DNA of 64,000 nucleotides from Oscillatoria acuminata PCC 6304 (GCF_000317105.1 NC_019693.1:5953227-6017226); one strand, 5' to 3'. Positions 1 through 9,158 are shown, numbered from the stretch's first letter. Numbers and translations: made by a program. The notes: a model not told the origin generated them from the sequence alone.

Positions 1-834
1 CGCTATCAGGGTTCCTTTTACCAATCTGGAACTCCTCTGCTATCCCCTGGAATCGTCCTGAGTGCGCCAGATATTGCCGTTCTCGCCACGGCACAGATTA
101 CCCAAGTGCCGGTGTATCGCCGTTGTAAAATTGCCATCTTATCCACCGGGGATGAGTTAGTTGCTCCCGGGCAACCCTTAAAACCGGGACAACTGGTAGA
201 CTCAAATCAATATGCTTTAGCGGCTGCCGTCACTGCCGCAGGGGGGGAACCCTTGCTGATGGGAATTGTTGGAGATCAACCCGAGGCACTGCAAAAGGCG
301 ATCGCCCATGCCTTAACTGTTGCCGATATCGTCCTCTCCACCGGCGGCGTCTCCGTGGGCGACTATGACTATGTTGAACAAATTCTTACCCAATTAAAGG
401 GAACAATCCACATCAAAAAGGTAGGAATTAGACCCGGGAAACCCTTAACCGTTGCGAGTTTTCCTCGGGAAGCGTCCACCTCCTCAGTCCTCTATTTTGG
501 TTTGCCGGGAAATCCAGTTTCCGCCTTAGTCACCTTCTGGCGCTTCGTACAACCGGCGATGCGGAAATTTGCAGGATGGAAGCAGGGGTGGGAACCTCAG
601 TTTTTAACGGCGCGATCGCAGCAAGAATTACGCGGAGGAGGACCCCGAGAAATCTATCTCTGGGGGAAAATCCACTGCATCGATGGCATTTACCAATTTG
701 AACCCGCAGGCGGCAGTCACAGTTCAGGAAATTTGATTAATCTCGCCCAAACCACCGCCCTAGCAGTGATACCCGTGGGAGTTTCCAGGATTGCACCCGG
801 TGACCCGATTCAAGTGCTGGCGATCGATGGGTAG
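1..834 (+). CDS. moeA: Molybdopterin molybdenumtransferase MoeA (5' end outside window)
   Basis: MoeA inserts molybdate into adenylated molybdopterin to form the molybdenum cofactor in the cytoplasm. The frame is open from base 1, so the start lies outside; about 277 C-terminal residues are visible, against roughly 400 in the family. The MoCF-biosynthesis (Mog-like) domain shows KIAILSTGDEL, STGGVSVGDYDYV and LPGNPVSALVTF, followed by the small beta-barrel domain IV. A GTG at 106 could be mistaken for a start, but the upstream codons continue MoeA sequence (SPGIVLSAPDIAVLATA). The next gene is convergent and a palindromic repeat fills the gap. Identification is firm from the motifs. Confidence 0.95.
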   Translation, partial: RYQGSFYQSGTPLLSPGIVLSAPDIAVLATAQITQVPVYRRCKIAILSTGDELVAPGQPLKPGQLVDSNQYALAAAVTAAGGEPLLMGIVGDQPEALQKAIAHALTVADIVLSTGGVSVGDYDYVEQILTQLKGTIHIKKVGIRPGKPLTVASFPREASTSSVLYFGLPGNPVSALVTFWRFVQPAMRKFAGWKQGWEPQFLTARSQQELRGGGPREIYLWGKIHCIDGIYQFEPAGGSHSSGNLINLAQTTALAVIPVGVSRIAPGDPIQVLAIDG

Positions 835-905
835 CGACAACCGGCGGGGGTTCAAACGTTCAGTCGCGACAACCGGCGGGGGTTCAAACCCCCGCCGGTT
901 GTTGC
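833..905. repeat. Palindromic repeat, CCGGCGGGGGTTCAAAC family
   Basis: A partial unit (833-856) is followed by a full inverted repeat (866-905) whose arms read GCGACAACCGGCGGGGGTT and its complement. The same unit recurs at 38481-38660. It lies between convergent genes and could form a strong hairpin in either transcript, so it may act as a bidirectional terminator. No T-tract follows. Confidence 0.85.
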
Positions 906-943
906 TTCAGTCCTTCCCTCCGGCAGGGAAAAAACCGATCGCC

Positions 944-1729
944 CTATTCCTCATATTCATAAACCCGAGGGCGTACTTTCACCGGAGTCCGCTTTTTCAA
1001 GGGAGGGACTGCTAGAGGTTCCATTCCCACCCCAAGCTGTTTACCCGGTTCGATCGCTTGCATTCCATCGAGAACCGCATCGCGAACTAGGGGTTCAGTT
1101 TCCCGAGACAACATCAGGCGAAAATAGTCGGCGATCGCCCGTCGTTCAGCAAGGGGGGTCATGGGGAGGGATTTAGTAATTTGACGGACAGCAATCAAAC
1201 GCTTGAGGGGGTCTGAATCCGTCAAATTCATCACCCTGGCATTCAGATGAGTTGCCTCAGAACTCACTTGATGATTGAGTCCTTGCCAGACCAGTAAGAT
1301 TAAAGTTGCCAAAGTCATGATTCCCTGGGCGATCGCTGCGGTTGCTAACCAGGGACTGGGGGATTCCAGCCAGATTGAGACTGCCATGTAACTTCCTAGG
1401 GTAGCAAGTCCTCCTGTCCCCACAGCGACTGCCACCTGACGGTTCGCACCACCAAGAGACTGATTCAAGCGCGATCGCACCTGATGCCAATTCCATCCCT
1501 GGATCATGTAAGTCGCCAACATCACCAGGACCCCAGCCCCTGTAGCGACTAAGAGTTTCCAGTTCCAAATCAGCAAGGCGATCGTCACCGTCCCCCCCAA
1601 CAGCCAAGTGCCGTTTAAGCGGATTCGCATCGGTGAGCCAGTTTTGTCAACAAAGCCCTGCTTCAGTAGAGGGGATGCCCTCCATAAACCGTTAACCAAT
1701 TGTTGCCACTGCGATAACCCCTTTGCCAC
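944..1729 (-). CDS. Conserved cyanobacterial membrane protein with helical C-terminal domain
   Basis: The product has 261 residues with a GTG start. Hydrophobic segments lie at about residues 40-75 (two) and 100-150 (two), giving roughly four membrane helices. A soluble helical C-terminal half (about 160-235) contains DPLKRLIAVRQI and REPLVRDAVLDGM-like HEAT/armadillo-style helices, and the tail is basic then acidic (ending YEYEE). This resembles cyanobacterial proteins annotated as armadillo-type fold-containing membrane proteins; the role is unknown. An ATG 32 codons in (before RIRLNGTW) is an alternative start. It converges with moeA. Confidence 0.75.
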   Translation of the reverse strand: MAKGLSQWQQLVNGLWRASPLLKQGFVDKTGSPMRIRLNGTWLLGGTVTIALLIWNWKLLVATGAGVLVMLATYMIQGWNWHQVRSRLNQSLGGANRQVAVAVGTGGLATLGSYMAVSIWLESPSPWLATAAIAQGIMTLATLILLVWQGLNHQVSSEATHLNARVMNLTDSDPLKRLIAVRQITKSLPMTPLAERRAIADYFRLMLSRETEPLVRDAVLDGMQAIEPGKQLGVGMEPLAVPPLKKRTPVKVRPRVYEYEE

Positions 1730-2227
1730 GTTATTTTACCTATTTCGTCTGAGTCACAGAAACAAGATGGATATAGTGTACGATCAGATGGCGTTTCTGG
1801 GAATATCTTTGGATAGAGATTGGGGAGATTGGGGAGATTGGCGAAGCGGTTCCATATTTCATCGGACCGAGCAAAAGAATGAGGCAGACCCTCTGATTGG
1901 ACCCTGAGTAGGTAAATCCTGGGAACGAGTACAAGATTGATGAAGATATTTAATTACGGGATCTTTTTCATTCATTAAGTTATAAAGCTCTTATTTTATT
2001 GGTGATTTTATAAAATTTTCAAACAATAAAATAAGAATAATTGATTAAAATTCAAAAAGCCCTATTAAGAAAAATTTTAAAATTAAACTCTCCCCACTAG
2101 ATAGCTCAGTATCGATTTCATGCAAATTGGTCCGGGTGTGTTAGCGCCTGATAATTCGGGTTGAAAACCCTTGTTAAACTCAGAATAAAAGGCGCTAACC
2201 GACTCCAATTTAGAGGGTTTTTCCCGA
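1730..2227. other. Gene-free, partly AT-rich spacer
   Basis: No convincing gene is seen. A 9-bp tandem repeat (GGGGAGATT, about 1816-1842) occurs near the left end. A long-loop inverted repeat, GTTAGCGCCT (2140-2149) and AGGCGCTAAC (2190-2199), lies just downstream of the next minus-strand gene and may help end its transcript. Bases 1960-2090 are strongly AT-rich. Confidence 0.6.
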
Positions 2228-2830
2228 CTAGATAGCAAAGGAAAATCCCGCTAAGGTCAGGTGACCATCGAAGGCATAAAAGGTGACGCGATGAATGTTT
2301 GGAACATTGATGATGAGTTCAGCATTTGGGGGAATTAATGAGGGGGAACCGGCTAAATTGGGTCCGAGGGTTTCGACTTCGGCAATTTGTTCGCCTTGTT
2401 CGTTGTAAGCGGAAAGAACGGTGCGCCGGGAACTGGTTACGAGGCTAGTTACCAAGTGAACGGGTTGGAGAAATGAGACTTCGATCGCCCCGCTTTTGGG
2501 TGCACCCATGATAACAATCCGGCCTGATTTACTGGGAAAAGCCGGATTAGAAGGGGCAAGCGCGATCGCATTGTTGAAAATAACGCCTTGGTTCTCAAAT
2601 TGGCGTTCTACAACTTCAAAACAGTTTAAGGCTTCTAAATCTAAAATGATGCGCCCGAGTTCCGGTTCTACTAGACTCAACTCGACCGTTCCTGGCTCTA
2701 AATTATCGGGAAAAGAGGCTACGGAAGGAACTTGATTCAACTCGATCGCCGAGTCATGATTCCGCTTTTTGGGGAAATCACGGCTATAGGAATTAAATTG
2801 CTCTACCATCACTGCACGTTGACGCATCAT
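2228..2830 (-). CDS. Hypothetical protein, probable beta-rich domain
   Basis: The protein of 200 residues was not recognised. It has no signal peptide or membrane segment. The C-terminal two thirds alternate hydrophobic and polar residues with turns (SGRIVIMGAPKSG, AIEVSFLQPVHLV, AELIINVPNIHRVTFYAFDG), which suggests a beta-sandwich such as a carbohydrate- or ligand-binding module. Two adjacent ATG codons occur at the start, and a third is seven codons in. Codon use is like that of the neighbours. It is a stand-alone gene. Confidence 0.65.
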   Translation of the reverse strand: MMRQRAVMVEQFNSYSRDFPKKRNHDSAIELNQVPSVASFPDNLEPGTVELSLVEPELGRIILDLEALNCFEVVERQFENQGVIFNNAIALAPSNPAFPSKSGRIVIMGAPKSGAIEVSFLQPVHLVTSLVTSSRRTVLSAYNEQGEQIAEVETLGPNLAGSPSLIPPNAELIINVPNIHRVTFYAFDGHLTLAGFSFAI

Positions 2831-3541
2831 ATTATCGGTCCCTGTTAAACTTACTTCTGGCTAATTTCAGATGAACCCACCCTTAAGTCTTTGAACCCAA
2901 ATCGGGCGATCGCCATCGTTTCTGGTGCGATCGTCAAACCCAATTTCGGACATATCCCGGCAATGACTCCCTTAGGGGAGTTCCACAAGGGACTCCATTA
3001 CCAGTCGGGTTGCCACCGGGGGTTTTCCCTTTGGGAATTTGCCCGGTTGGTAAAGATGTTCACCCCAGAAATATTCTTTCGGGAAAAAATTAACCCCAAT
3101 TTCGCGAACCGATCGCCGTTGCCAAAACCACACCCTACATCCGACTTAACTTCATCCCCCGATCCAGCCATCGGTCATCAGATTGGGTTACCGAGAGTCC
3201 CGAACAAGCATGAGGGGTGACACCCCACACTGTAAATTATGTCTGATCTCGGCGATTTTAACAGCGCCCTGGGAAAATTATATCCAGAACTAAAATCCCC
3301 ACCAAATCCTTACAGCAGAGTCGTTTTAACCGGATATAGTCGGACCCTAAGGGATCCGGACCTTTATGGAAACTTTATAAAATTAGATTAGGCTTGATCA
3401 ATCCTTTGCATTTGAAACCCGTTTTCAGCAAGATAGCCCAGGAGAGAGGGCCTAACTGAGTCAGGCCCTCTCTCCTGGGGACGGTGGAGATTGTACAGTC
3501 CCAATGGAAGAATCATCATCTTGATATCAGGAGGTAAATTG
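2831..3541. other. Gene-free spacer upstream of the hydrolase
   Basis: An open frame on the plus strand (2891-3220) has an unprotein-like composition and is not called. The main structured element is the strong hairpin at 3437-3479, listed separately. Nothing else was recognised. Confidence 0.5.
3437..3479. promoter_or_regulatory. 17-bp perfect stem-loop upstream of hydrolase gene
   Basis: The arms CCCAGGAGAGAGGGCCT (3437-3453) and its exact complement (3463-3479) enclose a 9-nt loop. The stem sits about 60 nt before the start of the next gene and has no following T-run, so it is more likely a leader or repeat structure than a simple terminator. The right arm is pyrimidine-rich. Confidence 0.6.
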
Positions 3542-4474
3542 ATGTTTATACCCCCCGGTTTTGACCAGGGTTCAATCGTGACCTCCTTGGGTCGCATGGT
3601 TTACTATACCAATCGCCCGGAGTTTTGGCAGGGTGGACCCTCTGAAAGTGGCGATCGCCCGACCCAACCGACATTACTCTTCCTGCACGGATTTGGTGGA
3701 GGGTCCTCCGCTTATGAGTGGTCGAAAGTCTATCCCGCCTTTGCCTCAGACTACCGGATCCTCGCCCCCGACTTAATCGGATGGGGACGTTCGGAACATC
3801 CGGAACGCAATTATCAAATTGAAGACTATCTGAGTACCCTCACCGAATTTATCCAACAGACTTGTCCCGAACCTGTAGTGGCGATCGCCTCTTCCCTAAC
3901 TGCTGCCTTCACCATTCGAGTGGCGATCGCCCATCCCGAGTTCTTCAAAAGCCTAATTTTAACCACCCCCTCGGGACTCTCGGACTTTGGGGAAAATTAC
4001 AGCAGTAGCTTTTTCGCCCAACTGGTGAAAACGCCCATCCTAGACCAACTCTTGTATCGGACGGGAATCGCCACGGAAGTGGGAATTCGCGGTTTCCTCC
4101 AAAGCCGACAATTTGCCAATCCGGACTTAATTTATCCAGAAATCGTCCAAGCGTACCTACAGTCGGCCCTAGAACCGAATGGGGAATATGCGGCCCTCTC
4201 CTTCGTGCGCGGGGACCTCTGCTTTGATTTATCCCGGGATATCCCCCAACTGACTATTCCAACTGCCTTTATTTGGGGACGCCAGTCCCAATTTACCGGA
4301 CCCGAACTCGGCAAGCGTCTCGCCAGTCTCAACCCCTCGGCAATCCGGGAGTTCATCCAGCTTGAAACTGTGGGATTAACGCCCCAACTGGAAGTTCCGG
4401 CGGTCACCATTGGTCTAATCCGCAGATTTTTGCTGGAACTCACTGAGCGATCGCCGGAATCTACCCGCATTTAG
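3542..4474 (+). CDS. Alpha/beta hydrolase fold protein with degenerate catalytic triad
   Basis: The fold is shown by LFLHGFGGGSSAYEW (oxyanion-hole loop), ILAPDLIGWGRSE and the nucleophile elbow IASSLTAA. The start is ATG 3542 because AGGAGG (3529-3534) lies seven bases upstream; an earlier in-frame start at 3491 is rejected. The protein has 310 residues. The nucleophile serine is kept in the form A-S-S-L-T. The position that normally holds the acid reads IWGRQS rather than GxxD, and the usual GH motif before E-x-P reads VGLTPQLEVP, so the histidine is missing. It therefore may not be a classical hydrolase. The substrate is unknown. Confidence 0.8.
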   Translation: MFIPPGFDQGSIVTSLGRMVYYTNRPEFWQGGPSESGDRPTQPTLLFLHGFGGGSSAYEWSKVYPAFASDYRILAPDLIGWGRSEHPERNYQIEDYLSTLTEFIQQTCPEPVVAIASSLTAAFTIRVAIAHPEFFKSLILTTPSGLSDFGENYSSSFFAQLVKTPILDQLLYRTGIATEVGIRGFLQSRQFANPDLIYPEIVQAYLQSALEPNGEYAALSFVRGDLCFDLSRDIPQLTIPTAFIWGRQSQFTGPELGKRLASLNPSAIREFIQLETVGLTPQLEVPAVTIGLIRRFLLELTERSPESTRI

Positions 4475-4546
4475 GACAGATGTGCATAGGACTTAGGGGA
4501 TTGCAAAATATAAATCCTCCAAACGTTCAACTGAAAGGAAGGTATG

Positions 4547-4600
4547 TGTAGGGGCGCAATGCGCAGGCCCTCTTTTGGGCGCAAGCATTGCGCCCCTACA
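4547..4600. repeat. Palindromic repeat, TGTAGGGGC family
   Basis: The arms TGTAGGGGCGCAATGC (4547-4562) and its complement (4585-4600) enclose a 22-nt loop. A second, different palindrome of the same general type follows at 4702-4741. Both lie between convergent genes. Confidence 0.85.
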
Positions 4601-4701
4601 TTGACGGGGCTACTCCGTTGATCCGTCACTACAAACGAACGTTTTGGGGGTTTTATTTTTTGGAGTTCCCTTACGCAGATTTTGAGAATTCGCTCTCAAT
4701 A

Positions 4702-4741
4702 AAAAATGTAGAGGCGATTCGCGAATCGCCTCTACATTTTT
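4702..4741. repeat. Perfect 40-bp palindrome, same core as in the dnaX intein
   Basis: The left arm AAAAATGTAGAGGCGATTCG is followed directly by its complement. The central 34 bp are identical to 49432-49465 inside the dnaX intein. CTTACGCAGATTT occurs 18 nt to the left, and the same 13 nt lies next to the intein copy, so the repeated unit is longer than the palindrome. It probably forms a strong hairpin at the end of the neighbouring transcripts. Confidence 0.9.
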
Positions 4742-4773
4742 GGACTCCTGAGATTTCCGGATGCGATCGCAGT

Positions 4774-5304
4774 TTATTGAATCCGCACGTCAATCACACT
4801 GGCATTAAAGTTATAAGTGGTGCCTTCCAGTTCTATCGGTGTGCCGATTTTGACTTTGCTATTGCCCAGAACTGGACCATCATCGGTAATTCTGGCATTT
4901 CCCCCCAAAGTCATCAGCAAATTAGCGCTAAACGACTCTTCCTGCCTAGGGTCCGGTAATGCCTTAACAGAACCATCAGGTTGGGGAACTGCTAGGGTTC
5001 GGGTTAAAAGCTGTACCGATTTGACGTCAACCTGACCATAGGGCTGATTGCGGATAATCACATTCGTTTTGCCCTTTTCTTGAAATTCCCGAAGCAGAGC
5101 TTCCGGGTCCCTCACGCTCAGTCCCCGGATAATCAAATCAACCTCGACAGGTTTCGTGGTTACCCCACCAATTTGGGCAACGGAACCGGACGTACCGGGA
5201 AAGAAAAAGATGCCGATGATAACCAGGAGAATGACCAAGGCAGCACCCAGGTCAAGAATGCTGATTTTGCCAAATAAGCGGCCTTGGCGATCCAAAATCT
5301 TCAT
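4774..5304 (-). CDS. DUF4330 domain-containing membrane-anchored protein
   Basis: The protein has 176 residues. An N-terminal stretch MKILDRQGRLFGKISILDLG is followed by one membrane helix at about residues 20-36 and a periplasmic domain (VEVDLIIRGLSVRDPEALL ... GTPIELEGTTYNFNASVIDV). This arrangement matches the cyanobacterial DUF4330 family, whose function is not known. The length is normal. The gene stands alone and converges with the hydrolase gene across two palindromic repeats. Confidence 0.85.
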   Translation of the reverse strand: MKILDRQGRLFGKISILDLGAALVILLVIIGIFFFPGTSGSVAQIGGVTTKPVEVDLIIRGLSVRDPEALLREFQEKGKTNVIIRNQPYGQVDVKSVQLLTRTLAVPQPDGSVKALPDPRQEESFSANLLMTLGGNARITDDGPVLGNSKVKIGTPIELEGTTYNFNASVIDVRIQ

Positions 5305-5565
5305 AAAATCAAGTCGTCCTACTTTAGCGAGACAGAACTGAGGGTTGAACTATTTTCCCTTTTCAATGGATTGAGCCATCCCTAATGAATCCACTGGACA
5401 GAAAGATGGGGATTAGGTGGATATCTGCTGTCAGATTATCATAAGAGTTAGAAGTTAGCCCTGTCAAGGTGGTGGCAAAGCGCTCAAAACCCTTGAGCAA
5501 AGGCGATCGCAGCAGTCAAGGGAAAATTGTGATCAGCAAGGGCGCAGGTATTGCGCACTTGAGGA

Positions 5566-5862
5566 TTATGGGCGACAAGTAGCCGGAGAGAATTGGGCAA
5601 TGGAGATAGCCGTTAAATCCGTGGCATCCTGGCGATCGCCCTGGGGTAGGTCTGGCCGTACAAACATAGCCGCCTGGGTAGTCTTGGAGGTATTTTTGGC
5701 GGCAGTGAGGATAGATTCAGCGAGTTTGTCCCGGGCCGAATCGGGAATGGGTTGATTCGGACTGGAGGTGGAACAACCGGCTGGATCTAACGGCTGCATG
5801 AGGGCGGGTAGCGAAAAAAAGAATAAAAATAGGCTAACCCTGCCTAAAAACTGGAGGTGCAT
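5566..5862 (-). CDS. Small hypothetical exported protein (possible lipoprotein)
   Basis: The product has 98 residues. A hydrophobic N-terminus (LGRVSLFLFFFSLPALMQ) is followed by DPAGC, a weak match to a lipobox, or else a signal peptide cleaved nearby. The rest is a short polar region with one predicted helix (DSARDKLAESILTAAK). It was not recognised as any family. The ATG start is preceded by a weak ribosome-binding site (AGGAGAACAG about 7 nt upstream). It could also be a truncated form of a longer exported protein, so confidence is moderate. Confidence 0.5.
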   Translation of the reverse strand: MHLQFLGRVSLFLFFFSLPALMQPLDPAGCSTSSPNQPIPDSARDKLAESILTAAKNTSKTTQAAMFVRPDLPQGDRQDATDLTAISIAQFSPATCRP

Positions 5863-6055
5863 CCCTGTTCTCCTAACTCATAAGGTAGGCATGGACGCTA
5901 TACGGATCCTCTTGTCCGAAGTCGGGATGAATACAGGGGAAATTTTTAGGCAGGGCGATCGCCTTTGAGAGGAGAGTTGTTTTCCCCTGATTTGCGATCT
6001 TGATGGCAATGAATTGGCGAATAAATCGGCGTTAGAGTTGTAGTAGAGTTAGGGT

Positions 6056-6490
6056 TTAAATCGCTTGGACTACCACCTGTTCTCCTTCTATTTTGACTAA
6101 ATAGGGCGGGAGATTTTCTTCGGCTGGACCTTTGATCACCGTGCCATCGGGAGAATATTCTGCACCATGACAGGGACAGATATACTTCCGTTCTGCGGCG
6201 TTCCAATCTACCAGACAGCGGTTATGAGTACAAGTCGGATTAACGGCATAAAGGAGTTGAGAATCTTCTGGATTGCGGGTTACAGAAATGGCTCCATTTT
6301 GAAAGTTTTCATTCAGAATTTGACCCTGAGTCTCTAATTCAAAGACGGTTCCGACTGCCTCAAAGTTATCTGGGGGAGTCGATACTTCCGTTGTGGATTC
6401 TCCAGAGGGAGTACAGGCAGCGATCGCCATTGGCAAAAAACTGGCAACCCCACCGACACCAACCCAGTTTAAAAACTCTCGACGCTTCAT
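6056..6490 (-). CDS. Rieske [2Fe-2S] protein with Tat/lipoprotein-type signal
   Basis: This is a one-electron carrier domain exported as a folded protein. From ATG 6490 it has 144 residues. The N-terminus KRREFLNWVGVGG is a Tat-like signal and ends in AIAAC, a plausible lipobox. The cluster motifs are C87-T-H89-x2-C92 and C105-P-C107-H108-G; by analogy with cytochrome bc/b6f Rieske proteins, C87/H89/C105/H108 bind the cluster and C92-C107 form a disulfide. A longer reading to 6628 is rejected because it lacks sensible coding ahead of the signal. It is not next to petA, so it is not the main PetC. Its redox partner is unknown. Confidence 0.85.
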   Translation of the reverse strand: MKRREFLNWVGVGGVASFLPMAIAACTPSGESTTEVSTPPDNFEAVGTVFELETQGQILNENFQNGAISVTRNPEDSQLLYAVNPTCTHNRCLVDWNAAERKYICPCHGAEYSPDGTVIKGPAEENLPPYLVKIEGEQVVVQAI

Positions 6491-6763
6491 AGGCTTAACT
6501 CTTGAAGAGATAAAGAATATTTCTATAATAGACCGCTTGACAAAATCTACCCAGGTCCTTCCTTTCTTCAGGAGGGTTTTGGGGATCACAATTTCTGGCG
6601 ATCGCTTTTGTCCAGCTAAGGATCGCAAATTAAATAACTTACAATTTTAATTGTTATTGTGGGATGGGCGTCACGCCCGTCCCACACACTTCTGGAAGTT
6701 ATTAAATTTTCATTCCTAACTTGATATGATTTGACTATTCTGGCGCTTTGGGGGGGGAAGGTC

Positions 6764-7972
6764 ATGGAACGGGTAATTTCTCTGGTGGGATTAATTACAT
6801 TCGTGGGAATCGCTTATGCTTTCTCGGTTAACCGACAAGCCATCCGGTGGCGAACGGTCCTCTGGGGAATTGGGTTGCAACTGTTCTTTGCGCTGTTTAT
6901 TCTCAGGACAACACCGGGTTTAGCCTTATTTAAGTTTTTAGGCGATCGCGTCAATGACTTTCTGAATTTGGCCGATGTGGGGTCGGCTTTTGTCTTTGGC
7001 GAAAACTTCAGAGAACATTTTTTTGCCTTTAAAATCTTGCCCACTATCATCTTTTTTTCCGCCTGCATTACCCTGCTTTATCACTACGGAATTTTACAGC
7101 GGGTCGTCCAGGGTGTCGCTTGGGTGATGATGCGAACCATGAAAACTTCCGGGGCTGAATCTCTCTCTTCTGCGGCGAATATTTTTGTCGGACAACTGGA
7201 AGCCCCGCTGCTGATTAAGCCCTATATCGCTACAATGACCAATTCCGAACTTCATGCGGTGATGACGGGAGGATTTGCCACTATTGCTGGCGGCGTATTA
7301 GCAGCCTATATTTCTTTTGGAATTCCCGTGGAACATTTGTTATCCGCTTCGGTGATGTCTGCACCGGCATCCTTGGCGGTTTCTAAATTATTGTATCCGG
7401 AAACCGAAAAATCTTCTACAGCAGGTCAAATAGAACTCAGCGGAGAAAGTCCTTATATCAATGCCATTGATGCTATCACATCCGGGGCAATTGAAGGGTT
7501 AAAATTAGCCTTGAATGTAGCAGCCATGTTGATTGCTTTTTTAGGACTGGTCGCTTTGTTGAATGCGGTGTTGGGATGGATGGGCAGTTGGGTGGGAATT
7601 CCTTCTCTGTCTTTGGAGTTGATTTTGTCGTATTTAATGGCCCCGATTGCTTGGTTGATGGGAGTTCCCTGGGCGGATGTGGAAGCGGTGGGAATGCTTT
7701 TGGGGAAAAAGACAATTTTGAATGAGTTTATTGCTTATTTGGATTTAAAACAATTGATTGAAAATCAGGCAATTTCTCCGCGTTCCGTAGTGATTGCCAC
7801 TTATGCCTTATGTGGATTTTCTAACTTGGGTGCGATCGCGATTCAAATTGGCGGCATCAGCGCGATCGCACCGAATCGCCAAGGAGATTTAGCCCGATTA
7901 GGCGTTAGGGCAATGTTGGCGGGTTCCATCGCCTGTTTTATGACCGCTTGCATCGCCGGATTGTTGTTATAA
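6764..7972 (+). CDS. Concentrative nucleoside transporter, NupC/CNT family
   Basis: This inner-membrane symporter takes up nucleosides with H+ or Na+. ATG 6764 follows a purine-rich GGGGGGAAGG tract and gives 402 residues, the usual family length; a TTG at 6731 is less likely. Typical CNT motifs are present: VGQLEAPLLIKPYI, VMTGGFATIAGGVLAAYI, a re-entrant-loop NEF (KKTILNEFIAYLDL) and CGFSNLGAIAIQIGG near the end. About eight to ten hydrophobic helices are visible. No nucleoside-catabolism genes lie beside it, and it appears monocistronic. Confidence 0.93.
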   Translation: MERVISLVGLITFVGIAYAFSVNRQAIRWRTVLWGIGLQLFFALFILRTTPGLALFKFLGDRVNDFLNLADVGSAFVFGENFREHFFAFKILPTIIFFSACITLLYHYGILQRVVQGVAWVMMRTMKTSGAESLSSAANIFVGQLEAPLLIKPYIATMTNSELHAVMTGGFATIAGGVLAAYISFGIPVEHLLSASVMSAPASLAVSKLLYPETEKSSTAGQIELSGESPYINAIDAITSGAIEGLKLALNVAAMLIAFLGLVALLNAVLGWMGSWVGIPSLSLELILSYLMAPIAWLMGVPWADVEAVGMLLGKKTILNEFIAYLDLKQLIENQAISPRSVVIATYALCGFSNLGAIAIQIGGISAIAPNRQGDLARLGVRAMLAGSIACFMTACIAGLLL

Positions 7973-8290
7973 GTCGGGGGCGGAGGGACCCCACCCTAAC
8001 CCGGACCTTGCCAAGGGGAGGGGACCGGAAGGGAAGGAAGGCAGGGGAGGAGAAGGGGAATCAAACCCGATTCGATTTACAATGAGGGGGACTAGGGCAT
8101 CGGTACGGGATGAGACCCCCGGGACAAGAAACCGGGTGTTTTGCCTAAATTGGGGGCAGATCCCGCAGATAACATTGTGAAAAAACCCGGTTTGTCTTGC
8201 CATGATTGTCCCGATCGCCTAGACAGAAGAACCCCTGATTCTGTAGAACCCTGAAGCGTAAAAATAAACCTGTTGACCATTGAAAGATTA
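7973..8290. other. Spacer with repeat of the AAACCCGGTTT family
   Basis: Bases 8121-8200 hold GGGACAAGAAACCGGGTG and, in inverted orientation, AAAAAACCCGGTTTGTC, one of four related inverted repeats in the window. Bases 7985-8020 contain a C-rich CCCCACCCTAACC motif also seen near 45560. No gene is seen. Confidence 0.7.
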
Positions 8291-9034
8291 ATGCCTGAAT
8301 TACCTAAAGATTTAGATGAGGCGATCGCCCAAGCAAAAACAGCCACCAAAGCTGCCCTAGACGATGGATACCGACTGATGCAAGTCGAAATCGGGATCCC
8401 GGAACTGAAAGTCCAACCGATCGCCGAAGAATTTCTCCCCATCTTCGAGGACTTGTTTGGCGATCATTTTAAAGTGTACTTTCCCGATGCCGGTGCCGCT
8501 GCCTTAGCCCGTCGAGATTGGGGAGAGAGACCCTATATCATTCGCGGATTGAGTGAACCCAAAGGTCAAATGCAACCGGAAGACCAAGGATTTCTGTTTG
8601 TGGAACCTTCAGCAGTAGAAGTCAATACCCTGGAGAAAATGTGCGAACAAGCTGGCGATCGCCCCACGGTGATCCTAATGCCGAAACTGGAAAATGTCGC
8701 CATCATTGGCATTGGTTTGGCGGGAAGACAACTTCGGGAACGATTTCTCTCCACCATTGAATCCTGCTACTACATCCAACCCAGCCAAGGATATGCAGTG
8801 TTTCGCTACTACCCCAGTCCCTGGCAAGTCTGGCTGGAAACCGGCGACACTTACCAACTGATTTCAGAAACTGCCACCAAACCAGTCGGTGACGACTTAG
8901 AACGGTTAATTACCCAAGCGACTAGTACGGCTGAAGAATCGACGGATGAAGGCACTAACCCACCTTTAACTGCACCAAAAAAACCGGGCTTAATGACGAA
9001 TATGAAGCGCTTTTTACGGGCATTAACCCAATAA
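8291..9034 (+). CDS. DUF1995 domain protein (LPA3-like)
   Basis: The protein has 247 residues from ATG 8291. A TTG 18 bases earlier is in frame, but MPELPKDLDEAIAQAK matches the usual start of this family. The DUF1995 region spans about residues 5-200 (ALDDGYRLMQVEIGIPE, FPDAGAAALARRDW, SCYYIQPSQGYAVFRYYPSP). The family is found in cyanobacteria and chloroplasts; plant LPA3 helps photosystem II assembly, and a similar role here is only inferred. A low-complexity acidic linker and the short basic tail KPGLMTNMKRFLRAL end the protein. Confidence 0.85.
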   Translation: MPELPKDLDEAIAQAKTATKAALDDGYRLMQVEIGIPELKVQPIAEEFLPIFEDLFGDHFKVYFPDAGAAALARRDWGERPYIIRGLSEPKGQMQPEDQGFLFVEPSAVEVNTLEKMCEQAGDRPTVILMPKLENVAIIGIGLAGRQLRERFLSTIESCYYIQPSQGYAVFRYYPSPWQVWLETGDTYQLISETATKPVGDDLERLITQATSTAEESTDEGTNPPLTAPKKPGLMTNMKRFLRALTQ

Positions 9035-9158
9035 TCGGGGAATAATAGGAACATGACTCCAGTGCGTCCAAGTCTGAAGTTAAGGATAGGGACGGACTGG
9101 CGTCTTGTTCTTCCACCCTACAGCAGGAATAGCCCAGCTTGTTTACCCAGGCAACTCC

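Noticed and set aside
833-905. tRNA-like GGGGGTTCAAACCCCC sequence
   Set aside because: It resembles a T-arm, but no acceptor, D or anticodon arms can be formed; it is part of a palindromic repeat.
2891-3220. Plus-strand open frame of 109 codons
   Set aside because: No ribosome-binding site, unnatural composition and no recognisable family; it spans small repeats and looks like chance.
3491-3541. Upstream extension of the hydrolase gene from an ATG at 3491
   Set aside because: AGGAGG sits seven bases before ATG 3542, and the extra 17 residues are unlike the family.
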